Below are positions 22,434-32,444 of a stretch of 64,000 bases of DNA, piece by piece. The DNA lies in contig NZ_CP108352.1 of NCBI RefSeq assembly GCF_036237275.1, positions 2,728,001-2,792,000 on the forward strand, written 5' to 3'. The position numbers and the translations under genes are program-made. The notes below the pieces were generated by a model. That model had not been told where the DNA came from and made no database searches. It worked only from the letters and a program-made list of their open reading frames with translations. How positions within the stretch are numbered: the stretch's first letter is position 1; every line of letters begins with the position of its first letter. Origin of the DNA: Streptomyces sp. NBC_01353 (lineage in GTDB: Bacteria; Actinomycetota; Actinomycetes; Streptomycetales; Streptomycetaceae).

Positions 22434-22449
22434 GGGTTCCCGGGAACCC
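22434..22449. promoter_or_regulatory. 16-bp perfect palindrome, candidate operator
   Basis: GGGTTCCCGGGAACCC reads the same on both strands and has no loop, so it suits a dimeric protein better than a terminator. It lies 17 bases before the start of the P-loop gene and upstream of the glycine operon leader. No protein can be assigned to it. Confidence 0.5.
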
Positions 22450-22559
22450 TTGCCCACAAAGTGTAAAGAAGCGGTAATGAGGCACAAGCGATTTGCCGAT
22501 CAGACCCCTCGTGCAATGATGTGCGCGCCAAGCGCACACAACCTCATACCGGCCGCTCG

Positions 22560-22794
22560 AATCCGCGCGGGAGAGTCCCGGAACCACCACGGTGGGCCCC
22601 GGGCGCCGAAGGAGCAAGACCCTCCCTTGAATCTCTCAGGCCCCGTACCGCGTGGATGAGGCAGATCTGAAAAGCGAACCGCCCCGGCGTGCCCGGTGCG
22701 GCTCCACCCAAGGTGCAAGCCGAGGATGCTCTCGGTGAACCTCTCAGGTTCCATGACAGATGGGGAGGATCGTCCTCGTCCGTCATGATTTTTC
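22560..22794 (+). promoter_or_regulatory. Tandem glycine riboswitch with terminator, gcvT leader
   Basis: Two aptamers are readable. Aptamer 1 (about 22566-22664) has GGGAGAGTCCCGG, GCCGAAGGAGCAA and ATCTCTCAGG; aptamer 2 (about 22680-22766) has GCAAGCCGAGGATG, CTCTCGGTGAACCTCTCAGG and ACAGATGGGGAGG. These are the conserved glycine-riboswitch elements. Immediately downstream CATGAC (22752-22757) pairs with GTCATG (22782-22787) around an inner GAGGA/TCCTC stem and is followed by ATTTTTC, a terminator whose 5' arm overlaps aptamer 2. Glycine binding should disrupt it and allow gcvT-gcvH (and perhaps glyA) to be read. Confidence 0.93.
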
Positions 22795-22820
22795 TGCCTT
22801 GGGACCCGGGAGCCACACCC

Positions 22821-23948
22821 ATGAGCACTGCCGCCCCCCGTCTGACCGCCCTCGATGCGCTGCATCGCTCCCTGGGCGCGACCATGACCGACTTCGCCGG
22901 CTGGGACATGCCGCTGCGCTACGGCAGCGAGCGCGACGAGCACAACGCCGTCCGCACCAAGGCGGGCCTCTTCGACCTCTCCCACATGGGCGAGATCACC
23001 GTCACCGGCCCGCAGGCCGTCGAGCTCCTCGACTTCGCGCTGGTCGGCAACATCTCCACGGTGGGCCTGGGCCGCGCGCGCTACACGATGATCTGCCAGG
23101 AGGACGGCGGCATCCTCGACGACCTGATCGTGTACCGCCTCGGCGAGACCGAGTACATGGTCGTCGCCAACGCCTCCAACGCGCAGATCGTCCTCGACGC
23201 GCTGAGCGAGCGCGCGACCGGCTTCGACGCCGAGGTGCGGGACGACCGTGACGCGTACGCCCTGATCGCCGTCCAGGGCCCGGAGTCCCCCGGCATCCTG
23301 AAGTCGATCACCGACGCCGACCTGGACGGTCTGAAGTACTACGCCGGCCTCCCGGGCACGGTCGCCGGGGTCCCCGCGCTGATCGCCCGTACCGGCTACA
23401 CCGGCGAGGACGGCTTCGAGCTCTTCCTGAAGCCCGAGCACGCCGTGGGCGTCTGGAAGGCGCTGACCGAGGCGGGCGCCCCCGTCGGCCTGATCCCGTG
23501 CGGCCTGTCCTGCCGTGACACGCTCCGCCTGGAGGCGGGGATGCCGCTGTACGGGCACGAGCTGACCACCTCCCTCACCCCGTTCGACGCGGGCCTCGGC
23601 CGGGTCGTGAAGTTCGAGAAGACGACCAACGACGGCGCCTTCGTCGGCCGCAAGGCGCTGGAGGCCGCCGCCGAGCGCGCCGCCTCCAACCCGCCGCGCA
23701 AGCTCGTCGGCCTGATCGCCGAGGGCCGCCGCGTCCCGCGCGCCGGCTTCTCCGTCGTCGCGAACGGTGAGGTCGTCGGCGAGGTCACCTCCGGCGCCCC
23801 CTCCCCCACCCTCGGAAAGCCGATCGCCATGGCGTACGTGGACGCGGCGCACGCCGAGCCCGGCACGCAGGGTGTAGGTGTGGACATCCGCGGCACCCAC
23901 GAGCCGTACGAGGTCGTGGCGCTGCCGTTCTACAAGCGCCAGAAGTGA
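22821..23948 (+). CDS. gcvT: Glycine cleavage system T protein (aminomethyltransferase)
   Basis: Takes the aminomethyl group from lipoylated H protein, releases ammonia and forms methylene-THF. The 375 residues include [22 protein letters not shown], the [10 protein letters not shown] folate-site region and the C-terminal GEVTSG...IAMAYVD segment of GcvT. The ATG at 22821 (MSTAAPRL) is chosen; reading further upstream would run into the riboswitch. It is followed by gcvH after 77 bp; gcvP is not in the window. Confidence 0.96.
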   Translation: MSTAAPRLTALDALHRSLGATMTDFAGWDMPLRYGSERDEHNAVRTKAGLFDLSHMGEITVTGPQAVELLDFALVGNISTVGLGRARYTMICQEDGGILDDLIVYRLGETEYMVVANASNAQIVLDALSERATGFDAEVRDDRDAYALIAVQGPESPGILKSITDADLDGLKYYAGLPGTVAGVPALIARTGYTGEDGFELFLKPEHAVGVWKALTEAGAPVGLIPCGLSCRDTLRLEAGMPLYGHELTTSLTPFDAGLGRVVKFEKTTNDGAFVGRKALEAAAERAASNPPRKLVGLIAEGRRVPRAGFSVVANGEVVGEVTSGAPSPTLGKPIAMAYVDAAHAEPGTQGVGVDIRGTHEPYEVVALPFYKRQK

Positions 23949-24025
23949 CGCATCCGTCTCGCTCCGTGTCTCACCCCGCAAGACCCACGTTCATCAGCAC
24001 TCCCTCGATCCAGGAGAATCAGGTC

Positions 24026-24406
24026 ATGAGCAACCCCCAGCAGCTGCGCTACACCAAGGAGCACGAGTGGCTGTCGGCCGCCGAGGACGGCGTCGCGACG
24101 GTCGGCATCACGGAGTTCGCGGCCAACGCGCTCGGTGACGTCGTCTACGCCCAGCTTCCGGAGGTCGGTGACACGGTGACCGCGGGCGAGACCTGCGGCG
24201 AGCTGGAGTCGACCAAGTCCGTCAGCGACCTGTACTCCCCGGTCACCGGTGAGGTCGTGGCGGCCAACCAGGACGTGGTGGACGACCCGTCGCTGGTGAA
24301 CACCGCTCCGTTCGAGGGTGGCTGGCTGTTCAAGGTGCGCGTCACGGGTGAGCCGGACGACCTGCTTTCCGCCGACGCGTACGCCGAGTTCTCCGCCGGG
24401 AACTGA
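24026..24406 (+). CDS. gcvH: Glycine cleavage system H protein
   Basis: The lipoyl carrier that shuttles the aminomethyl group between P, T and L proteins. It is 126 residues long, with KEHEWL near the N-terminus and the lipoyl lysine at position 64 in [12 protein letters not shown]. The ATG at 24026 has AGGAG 9 bases upstream; the open frame extends into the gcvT-gcvH gap but lacks a better start. glyA begins 20 bp after the stop. Confidence 0.97.
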   Translation: MSNPQQLRYTKEHEWLSAAEDGVATVGITEFAANALGDVVYAQLPEVGDTVTAGETCGELESTKSVSDLYSPVTGEVVAANQDVVDDPSLVNTAPFEGGWLFKVRVTGEPDDLLSADAYAEFSAGN

Positions 24407-24426
24407 GACCCCTTAGGGATCGATTC

Positions 24427-25686
<1,260 letters not shown>

Positions 25687-25835
25687 TTTCGTACGCTTTA
25701 GTTCCAGCTTCGTTCGTACGACAGCTCCGGGGCACCGCGCACACTGGACAGTGGGCACGGTGCCCCACCCCCTTTTCCTGCTGTTCTGCACCACCCCGGC
25801 AGACAACGGCGTCAGCCCCCCACAAGGAGTTCCCC

Positions 25836-27206
<1,371 letters not shown>

Positions 27207-27213
27207 GATTCTG

Positions 27214-27256
27214 GGCCCTGACCAGCGCTTTTGTATCTTTCAGCGCTGTCAGGGCC
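27214..27256. repeat. Imperfect inverted repeat behind sdaA
   Basis: GGCCCTGACCAGCGCT (27214-27229) is complementary to AGCGCTGTCAGGGCC (27242-27256) apart from one extra base, around an AT-rich loop. It may now serve as the sdaA terminator, or belong to the attachment site. Confidence 0.6.
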
Positions 27257-27277
27257 TTCCCTGCCTGCACGGCGGAA

Positions 27278-27329
27278 AGTCCCTGGAACCTCCCTGGGAC
27301 AGACGTGAAAGTCCCTGAGAAGTCCCTGG
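27278..27329 (+). repeat. Four AGTCCCTG-type direct repeats, possible integrase arm sites
   Basis: AGTCCCTG at 27278-27285, CTCCCTGG at 27290-27297, AGTCCCTGA at 27310-27318 and AGTCCCTGG at 27321-27329. They form two pairs about 11-12 bases apart. A similar pair occurs near the other end of the element at 28755-28774. Confidence 0.55.
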
Positions 27330-27429
27330 CGGATCCCCCACCGATGGGCGTGTGACCTGGAAGTTCGCGGCACCCGAGCAGCGATGATGTCCCTCGGGCA
27401 CAGCGGATCGAACAATCACCCCATCCAAT

Positions 27430-27449
27430 AACAAGAGTCTTGTTAAACT
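27430..27449 (+). promoter_or_regulatory. Operator and -10 box of the toxin-antitoxin operon
   Basis: AACAAGA-G-TCTTGTT (27430-27444) is a 15-bp palindrome with a central G. It runs directly into a -10 box TAAACT (27444-27449), 7 bases before the antitoxin ATG. The antitoxin message is therefore probably leaderless, and a DNA-binding antitoxin could repress its own operon here. Confidence 0.65.
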
Positions 27450-27456
27450 GGGGCCC

Positions 27457-27729
27457 ATGGCTACCTCCCCGGCGCCCGGCGAAGGACCCGTCCGACCCGT
27501 ATCCGTCTCGCTCCACGAAGGCACCATCGCTGCCCTCAAGGCACGTACAGGCAAGCGAGGCATGTCCGCCTACGTCGAGTCCCTCATTCAGCGCCAACTG
27601 GAGCGGGACCGACTGCGCGAACTCATCGAGGACGCGGAAGCCGACCATGGCCCGGTCGACCAGTCGGCCGTCGACGCCAAACGTGCGGTCCTCCGCGGCG
27701 AGACGGCCAGCTCGGCGGACGCCGCGTGA
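27457..27729 (+). CDS. VapB-like antitoxin (ribbon-helix-helix type)
   Basis: A 90-residue protein. The N-terminal half (PVSVSLHEGTIAALKARTGKRGMSAYVESLI) has the strand-helix-helix pattern of RHH DNA-binding domains; the C-terminal half is acidic and would wrap the toxin. The ATG follows a palindromic operator and -10 box. Its stop overlaps the toxin GTG as GTGA, so the pair is translationally coupled. The RHH reading is pattern-based and the subfamily is uncertain. Confidence 0.75.
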   Translation: MATSPAPGEGPVRPVSVSLHEGTIAALKARTGKRGMSAYVESLIQRQLERDRLRELIEDAEADHGPVDQSAVDAKRAVLRGETASSADAA

Positions 27730-28118
27730 GCGGCACGCTCGTCCTGGACTGCGAAGGCCTGTCCAAACTGGTACGACGCACACCTGAGATCACCGAGTGG
27801 CTGACGGCAGCCGAAGCCGAAGACATCCGCGTCGTCACCAGCTCCGTCACCCTCGTCGAAGCACGCGACCCCAAGGTCGACCAAGCCCGCTTCGACTATG
27901 CCGTCTCCCGAGTGAACATCATCCCGCCCAACGAAGCCATCGCCCGCCTTGCGAGCAAGCTCCTGGCCACGGCCGGACTGCACGGCCACAAGTACGCCCT
28001 CGACGCCATCGTGGCCGCCACCGCGCTCACCTCGCCGGCCCCAGTGACCGTCCTGACATCGGACCCCGAAGACCTCCTGATGCTCTGCGGCCCCAGCGTC
28101 CGCATCATCAAGGTCTGA
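27726..28118 (+). CDS. VapC-like PIN-domain toxin
   Basis: A 130-residue PIN-domain protein, a family of Mg-dependent ribonucleases that cut tRNA, rRNA or mRNA in toxin-antitoxin systems. The acidic residues expected in the active site are present: Asp8 in VLDCEGL, Glu45 in TLVEAR, Asp93 in YALDAIVAAT and Asp113 in LTSDPEDL. The gene looks intact. It is coupled to the antitoxin by a 4-bp overlap and lies inside the sdaA-linked element, where such modules often stabilise the element. Confidence 0.82.
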   Translation: MSGTLVLDCEGLSKLVRRTPEITEWLTAAEAEDIRVVTSSVTLVEARDPKVDQARFDYAVSRVNIIPPNEAIARLASKLLATAGLHGHKYALDAIVAATALTSPAPVTVLTSDPEDLLMLCGPSVRIIKV

Positions 28119-28345
28119 CCGTGAGGCCGCGCCTCGACCCACCCCTTGCGCGGATCAGAGCGCTGCGCGGAAGGCCAGTGCGCAGCCGGTACGCAGCTCC
28201 TCATCACTCCGGCCAACACGACGCAGAAGCAGGCCTGTTAGGGACGTATTCTTCTGCCTGGGTTGATAGCTGCGGCAGGAGCGTTGGACCGGCTACTACT
28301 CCATGCCGTGAGCGCTGGGCACCAGGGATCGTAGGGGGAGACGTC

Positions 28346-28662
28346 GTGGAGATGCAGATCAAGGTCGACGCAGAGGGTGACGACGCAGCGGTGCACGATC
28401 TCTATTACTGGCTCAGGCAGGATCGCGAGCTCCGGCGTCACGCGAAGGCCGATCCGACACAAGCCTCTGAAGCTTCTGATCGCATGAACGCGGGCGAGAC
28501 CATCAACATGTTCGTCAGCAATGGCCTTGCCGCCGCAAGCTGCTGGTGAACATCGTGGTCGCCTGGCGAGCAGCCACCCCAGGTAGCAACCAAGCCTGGC
28601 GAAACCCTCCACAGCAAATGTGTAGACACCCCGTCGGCGTTACGCGCACAGCGACCCGATGA
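28346..28662 (+). pseudogene. Frameshifted EACC1-like gene
   Basis: From the GTG at 28346 (GGGGGAG about 6 bases upstream) 67 residues are read, with VHDLYYWLRQDRELRRHA and a Met-x-x-x-x-x-Ile-Asn-x-x-x-Ser-Asn-Gly pattern, then a premature stop at 28547. In the frame beginning at 28540 the reading continues LLVNIVVAWRAATPG and runs to a stop at 28660. Joined, these match my recollection of effector-associated constant component 1 (EACC1), a small protein encoded beside NTPase, protease or caspase effectors in bacterial conflict systems. One base appears to be missing near 28537-28541. No effector gene remains downstream. Confidence 0.6.
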
Positions 28663-28754
28663 AGTAGTCGAACGTCTGCATGGGCGCCAAACGTCTGCCT
28701 CCACTCAGGAATATCACACACCGTCGGATACCTTGTAGATCACCGGCGACACGA

Positions 28755-28774
28755 AGTCCCTGAAGAATCCCTGA
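28755..28774 (+). repeat. AGTCCCTGA/ATCCCTGA pair near the right end of the element
   Basis: AGTCCCTGA at 28755-28763 and ATCCCTGA at 28767-28774, resembling the repeats at 27310-27329 in sequence and spacing. Occurrence near both ends in the same orientation suits arm-type binding sites of a tyrosine recombinase. Confidence 0.5.
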
Positions 28775-28836
28775 CATGACGCAAAGCGCGCTTGTCGTGC
28801 CGAATTAGCAGGTCAGAACCCCCACCACATGTGGCC

Positions 28837-28902
28837 GACATGCGCGTCAAGTACAAGGAGACGGCGCGCGGCGGTCTCGCGGTGAACATCATCGAGTGCT
28901 GA
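28837..28902 (+). repeat. Right copy of sdaA 3'-end repeat (attR-like)
   Basis: A 66-bp partial copy of the sdaA 3' end including the stop, with four mismatches, all in its left 27 bases. It has no start codon or ribosome site of its own and is not a gene. It is followed 58 bp later by a strong terminator, suggesting that this copy marks the original end of sdaA. Confidence 0.85.
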
Positions 28903-28960
28903 CGTTGAGGACCTGACCGGCGCGGGTGTCGGAATCCCGTCACGATGTCCGCGTACAGCA

Positions 28961-28990
28961 CCGAGGGGCCCGCTGAAGCGGGCCCCTCGG
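28961..28990 (+). terminator. Probable original sdaA terminator, now displaced
   Basis: A perfect 13-bp stem (28961-28973 with 28978-28990) closed by the tetraloop TGAA. It lies 58 bp after the second sdaA end and 1.75 kb after the real sdaA stop. No other gene reading toward it from the left ends close by. Confidence 0.75.
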
Positions 28991-29162
28991 TCGTCGTACC
29001 GGCCGTCGGAGCGCGGGCTGGATGTCCGTGCGGAGCCAGTAGCGGCCGACCGGGCGGGATCGGCGCGGGGGCCGGACGGGCGGCGGCAACTCACGTACGT
29101 GTACGTACGCGGTGGGGCCGTACGGAATGCGGTACGGCGCCGCCCGTCCTCGCCCGGCGGGG

Positions 29163-29378
29163 TCAGGCCTTGTTGAGGTCCGCCCAGAACTCGTCCCAGG
29201 ACAGCTTGCCGTCGGCGTTGCCGTCACGCTGGCCGATCAGGGCCTCCGCGACCGTCTCGGTGACGTTGAAGTCACCCAGCTGCGCCATGACGCTCTTGTA
29301 CTCGGCGGCGGTGATGAAACCGTCCCCGTCCACGTCGAACCGCTCGAATGCCTTGCGCGCCGACTCGATGTCCGCCAC
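29163..29378 (-). CDS. EF-hand calcium-binding protein
   Basis: A 71-residue protein with two EF-hands. Loop 1 (residues 15-26, DVDGDGFITAAE) and loop 2 (52-63, DGNADGKLSWDE) both carry the acidic and glycine positions needed for calcium. It resembles small Streptomyces calcium-binding proteins such as CabB, which lies in the corresponding region of S. coelicolor as I recall. Being soluble and without enzymatic domain, it is probably a calcium buffer or sensor. It is divergent from the GNAT gene. Confidence 0.9.
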   Translation of the reverse strand: MADIESARKAFERFDVDGDGFITAAEYKSVMAQLGDFNVTETVAEALIGQRDGNADGKLSWDEFWADLNKA

Positions 29379-29483
29379 AGCTTCCGCCCCTTCTTGATGC
29401 TTCGATGACGGGGCTCAGATTATCGGGCTCTCCCCGGGGGCCGGGCGCCGGGCCACGAGGGGCCATGGCGGATCATGGGGGGC

Positions 29484-30122
29484 ATGAGCGACGACGTGGC
29501 ACAGATCCTGGCAGCGGCGGCCCGCGGACAGTTCCCGCCGCCCGACGGTTCGACGACCGTCGTCCCGCCGCCGAACGACCGGGATGCCGGCGTCCTCGCC
29601 TTCACCGCGCACTCGGTCGTCTTCACGGACGCGGATCCCGCATGGGTGCGGGCGGAGCTGGCGGCCGCCTCCAGCGACCCACTGGCCGCCTCGATGAACC
29701 CGGGGTTCCTCCTCGCCCTGATGCGGCACACGGGCCGGCGCATGAACACCATCGACCTGCTGACGGTCGCCACGGCGCTGCCCGGGGACCCGGAGCTGCC
29801 CCTGCGGGAGATCGAGGACCCGGAGCATCCCCGGGTGGCGCGGGCGATGAAGTACCGCGACGACGTACGGGTGTGGGCGGCCGACGGCGGCGTGGTGATC
29901 CTGGGCCGGGGCGTGGCGGGCCGCTGGGAGGCGGCGATCGAGGTCGACGAGGAGGTCAGGCACCGCGGGATCGGCCGGGCGCTGGCCCTCGCCGCCCGGC
30001 ATCTGACACCGGGCGACGTGGTCTGGGCGCAGCAGTCCCCGGGCAACGCCCGCAGCGTCCGCGTCTTCCAGGCGGCGGGCTACCGCCCGGTGGCCTCGGA
30101 GGCCCTGCTCACAGCAGGTTGA
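29484..30122 (+). CDS. GNAT-family N-acetyltransferase
   Basis: A 212-residue protein. The C-terminal half has the acetyl-CoA binding pattern EVRHRGIGRALALAARHL (Arg-x-x-Gly-x-Gly/Ala) and a following strand-helix with NARSVRVFQAAGYRPV, typical of GNAT enzymes. The N-terminal 110 residues are a less common extension (GVLAFTAHSVVFTDADPAWV). The second ATG at 29484 is chosen; three codons upstream is an alternative. The acceptor is unknown, and neighbours give no hint. Confidence 0.8.
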   Translation: MSDDVAQILAAAARGQFPPPDGSTTVVPPPNDRDAGVLAFTAHSVVFTDADPAWVRAELAAASSDPLAASMNPGFLLALMRHTGRRMNTIDLLTVATALPGDPELPLREIEDPEHPRVARAMKYRDDVRVWAADGGVVILGRGVAGRWEAAIEVDEEVRHRGIGRALALAARHLTPGDVVWAQQSPGNARSVRVFQAAGYRPVASEALLTAG

Positions 30123-30174
30123 CCCGCGCCCGGCGAGTGCGCCGAAGGGCCCCGAGGCGAACCGAGCCCTGAAA

Positions 30175-31359
30175 CTAGCGGAACACTCCGGTGTGGCCCA
30201 GGGAGTAGCGGCCGGGCTGGGGGTAGACCGCGAGGCCGTGGGGGCCGCCGCCGACCGGGATGCGGGCGAGCTGCTTGCCGGTCTTGGTGTCGATCGCGTA
30301 GACCTCGGAGTCGTAACGTCCCGACAGCCACAGCACCTTGCCGTCGGCCGAGACGCCGCCCATGTCCGGGGAGCCGCCGTCCGGCAGCCACCACTTCTTC
30401 GTCAGCTTGTTCTGCCCGAAGTCGAAGACCGAGATGGAGCCCTCGCCCCGGTTGGGGATGTACATCTCCTTGGAGTCCCGGGAGACGTAGAGGCCGTGGG
30501 CGCCCTTGCCGGTCGGCATCAGCTGCGGGGTGGTGAACTTTTCGCCGTCCAGGACCCACATGCCGTGGGCCATCATGTCGGCGATGTAGAAGGTCTTTCC
30601 GTCCGGGGAGATCTTCACGTCCTGCGGCATCGCGCCCTGGAAGGGCAGCTTCTGCTGACCGATGACCTCCATCTTCGCCGTGTCGACCTTCAGCAGCTCG
30701 CCGGAGAACTCGCAGGAGACGACGAAGTACCGGCCGTCCGCGGAGAAGTCCGCGTGGTTGACGCCGTAGCAGGAGACCGGGACGGTCTTCTTCCGGTCCA
30801 TGGTGTGCGGGTCGCGGAAGACCAGCTCACGGTCGAGGGAGGCCATGACGACGGCGTACTTGCCGTCGGGGGTGAAGTAGAGGTTGTACGGGTCGTGGAC
30901 CTCGACGGGCTTGCCTGCCACTCCGGTGGCGGGGTCGATCGGGGTGAGTGTGTGGCCGCGGTTGTTGTTGACCCAGAGCGTCTTCAGGTCCCACGACGGG
31001 ACGACGTGCTGCGGCTGGATGCCGACCGGGATGGTCTCGATCACCTTGTAGGTCGCCGGGTCGATGACGGAGACGGTGTTGGAGTTGGTGTTGGGCACGT
31101 AGACCCGGGACGGGAAGTCCTTGACCACGGGCGAGAGCCGGCCCGGCCGGTCGGCCGCGTAGACGTCCTTGGGGTCGAGGAGGGGTGGCATTCCGGGGAG
31201 GCCGTCCGGGGCGACCTTCTTCGGCACGACCGGGCGCGCCGCCTCCTTCTTGGCGCCGCCGCGGGGCTCGGTCCCGGTGTCCGCGGTACCGCACCCGGCG
31301 AGCGCGGCGAGCAGTGCGGCGGCGAGGAGGCTCTTCGAACGCTTGGTGAGTGGCAGCAT
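30175..31359 (-). CDS. Secreted YVTN-repeat beta-propeller lipoprotein
   Basis: A 394-residue lipoprotein: the N-terminus has KRSK, a hydrophobic stretch and the lipobox LAALAGCGT. The body is a seven-bladed propeller of YVTN repeats (SRVYVPNTNSNTVSVIDPAT, AYNTQ-like blades such as LWVNNNRGHTLTPIDPAT and KEMYIPNRGEGSISVFDFG). Such proteins bind ligands at the cell surface or act as nitrite-reductase-like folds; no haem ligand set is apparent. The ATG overlaps the deacetylase stop as TGATG, so the two are translationally coupled. Confidence 0.85.
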   Translation of the reverse strand: MLPLTKRSKSLLAAALLAALAGCGTADTGTEPRGGAKKEAARPVVPKKVAPDGLPGMPPLLDPKDVYAADRPGRLSPVVKDFPSRVYVPNTNSNTVSVIDPATYKVIETIPVGIQPQHVVPSWDLKTLWVNNNRGHTLTPIDPATGVAGKPVEVHDPYNLYFTPDGKYAVVMASLDRELVFRDPHTMDRKKTVPVSCYGVNHADFSADGRYFVVSCEFSGELLKVDTAKMEVIGQQKLPFQGAMPQDVKISPDGKTFYIADMMAHGMWVLDGEKFTTPQLMPTGKGAHGLYVSRDSKEMYIPNRGEGSISVFDFGQNKLTKKWWLPDGGSPDMGGVSADGKVLWLSGRYDSEVYAIDTKTGKQLARIPVGGGPHGLAVYPQPGRYSLGHTGVFR

Positions 31360-32117
31360 CAGGTCAGCAGCTCCGTGGTCGTCACCGCGCGCAGGCCGCG
31401 GCGGTCGAGGTCGGCGAGGAGGGGCGGCAGGGCGGCGAGCGTGTCCGCGTAGCCGAGGTGCAGGCTCACCACCGATCCGTTGCGGATCGGCCCCGTGACG
31501 TTGCGGACGACGGCCGCGGCGCCGGGCGAGGTGAAGTCGAGGGAGTCGACGTCGTACGAGAGGACGTGCGGGTAGCCGACCCGGCGGGCGGCCCGCTGGA
31601 CGGCCGCGCTCGCGTGCCGGCCTCGGGACGGCCGGAACCAGCTGCCGATGGAGCCGGTGAGCCGGCGCAGCCGTGTGGCGCAGGCGCTGATCTCCGCGTG
31701 CGCCTCGTCCTCGGTCATCGCGTTGACGTCGAGATGTCGCTGGGTGTGGTTGCCGAGGTCGTGGCCGCCGTCGAGGATCCGGCGGGCCAGCTCGGGGTGG
31801 GTGTCGAGCCAGTCGCCGACGGCGAGGACGGTGACCCGGGCGCCGCCCTTCTCGGCTTCGGCGAGGACGGCGCGGGCGAGGGCGGGGTCGCCCTGACCGT
31901 GGAAGGTGAGGGCGACCTGGGGGCGGTCGCGCGGCCCGTTCGTGATCTCGACGGGCCGGCCGGCGAAGCGGCGGGGGGCCGGTGCGGCGGGCTTGGGGGC
32001 AGGCGCGGGGCCGTCGGGCGCGGGGCGGCCGTCGGTGCCGCAGGCGGTGGTGAGCGCTCCCGCGAGGGCGGCCGCCGCGCCCGCCCGGAGTGCGCCACGG
32101 CGGTCGGTCAGGGTCAC
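31359..32117 (-). CDS. Polysaccharide deacetylase (NodB) lipoprotein with altered motif 1
   Basis: A 252-residue NodB-homology protein with lipobox LTTACGT after a hydrophobic signal, so it is probably surface-anchored. The metal-binding second motif is present (GNHTQRH). Motif 1, normally TFDDG with the catalytic Asp, reads TFHGQGD, so the catalytic base and one metal ligand are changed; motif 3 (RPSRGRH) is kept in part. It may be inactive as a deacetylase or use a different chemistry. Its coupling with the propeller lipoprotein suggests a joint role in the cell wall or surface polysaccharide. Confidence 0.82.
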   Translation of the reverse strand: MTLTDRRGALRAGAAAALAGALTTACGTDGRPAPDGPAPAPKPAAPAPRRFAGRPVEITNGPRDRPQVALTFHGQGDPALARAVLAEAEKGGARVTVLAVGDWLDTHPELARRILDGGHDLGNHTQRHLDVNAMTEDEAHAEISACATRLRRLTGSIGSWFRPSRGRHASAAVQRAARRVGYPHVLSYDVDSLDFTSPGAAAVVRNVTGPIRNGSVVSLHLGYADTLAALPPLLADLDRRGLRAVTTTELLT

Positions 32118-32444
32118 GCGCCCATTTAAGGCCCGTAGTGACCGTTTTCTTACGATTGGGCCAATTCAGGACGTTTACGGGTCGCACTCCAGTGCCCGCC
32201 ACGTGAAGGAGTCGAGGAAACAAGCGATGAACCCCATACTTATTCACCATTTACAAGGCAGGTGCTCTAGGTCACCAACGATTCATCGGGGAACTGTCAC
32301 GCTTTGACCGAAATTGCCCCAGTAGGGACTTTTGGCGGGATGGCCCTTGTCTGCCATAGTCGGAGACACGACCCCCATTGACCCGGGCCAGGTCGTTTTC
32401 ACGGCCGTGGATACACCCCCCCCCGATCCACGGCCGTCCTCACG
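32118..32444. other. Intergenic stretch with a possible 26-residue ORF
   Basis: No long gene. The region is AT-richer than average. TTAAAT at about 32125-32130, read on the minus strand, sits just before the deacetylase start and may be its -10 box. On the + strand an ATG at 32227 with GAGG 9 bases upstream opens 26 codons to a stop at 32305-32307, including a TTA codon. A 12-bp inverted repeat with a C-rich loop lies at 32401-32437. Confidence 0.4.

Larger units (their letters stand above)
27207..28836. mobile_element. Remnant of an element integrated behind sdaA
   Basis: About 1.63 kb bounded by two copies of the sdaA 3' end. It carries a toxin-antitoxin pair, a frameshifted EACC1-like gene and non-coding debris, but no recognisable integrase, excisionase or replication gene, so it cannot be complete. 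Direct repeats of the AGTCCCTG word occur inside both ends (27278-27329 and 28755-28774). The probable sdaA terminator lies beyond the right copy. Base composition is visibly less GC-rich than the flanks in places. A tandem duplication without an element is the main alternative. Confidence 0.7.

Noticed and set aside
27207-28836. A complete integrative element
   Set aside because: No integrase, excisionase or transfer gene can be read in any frame; only a remnant is supported.
28837-28902. Separate small gene ending like sdaA
   Set aside because: No start codon or ribosome site fits; it is a copy of the sdaA end, part of the integration scar.
32401-32437. Poly-C loop hairpin as a classical terminator on the + strand
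   Set aside because: No + strand gene ends upstream apart from a speculative tiny ORF, and there is no T-run; kept only as part of the minus-strand gene's end region.
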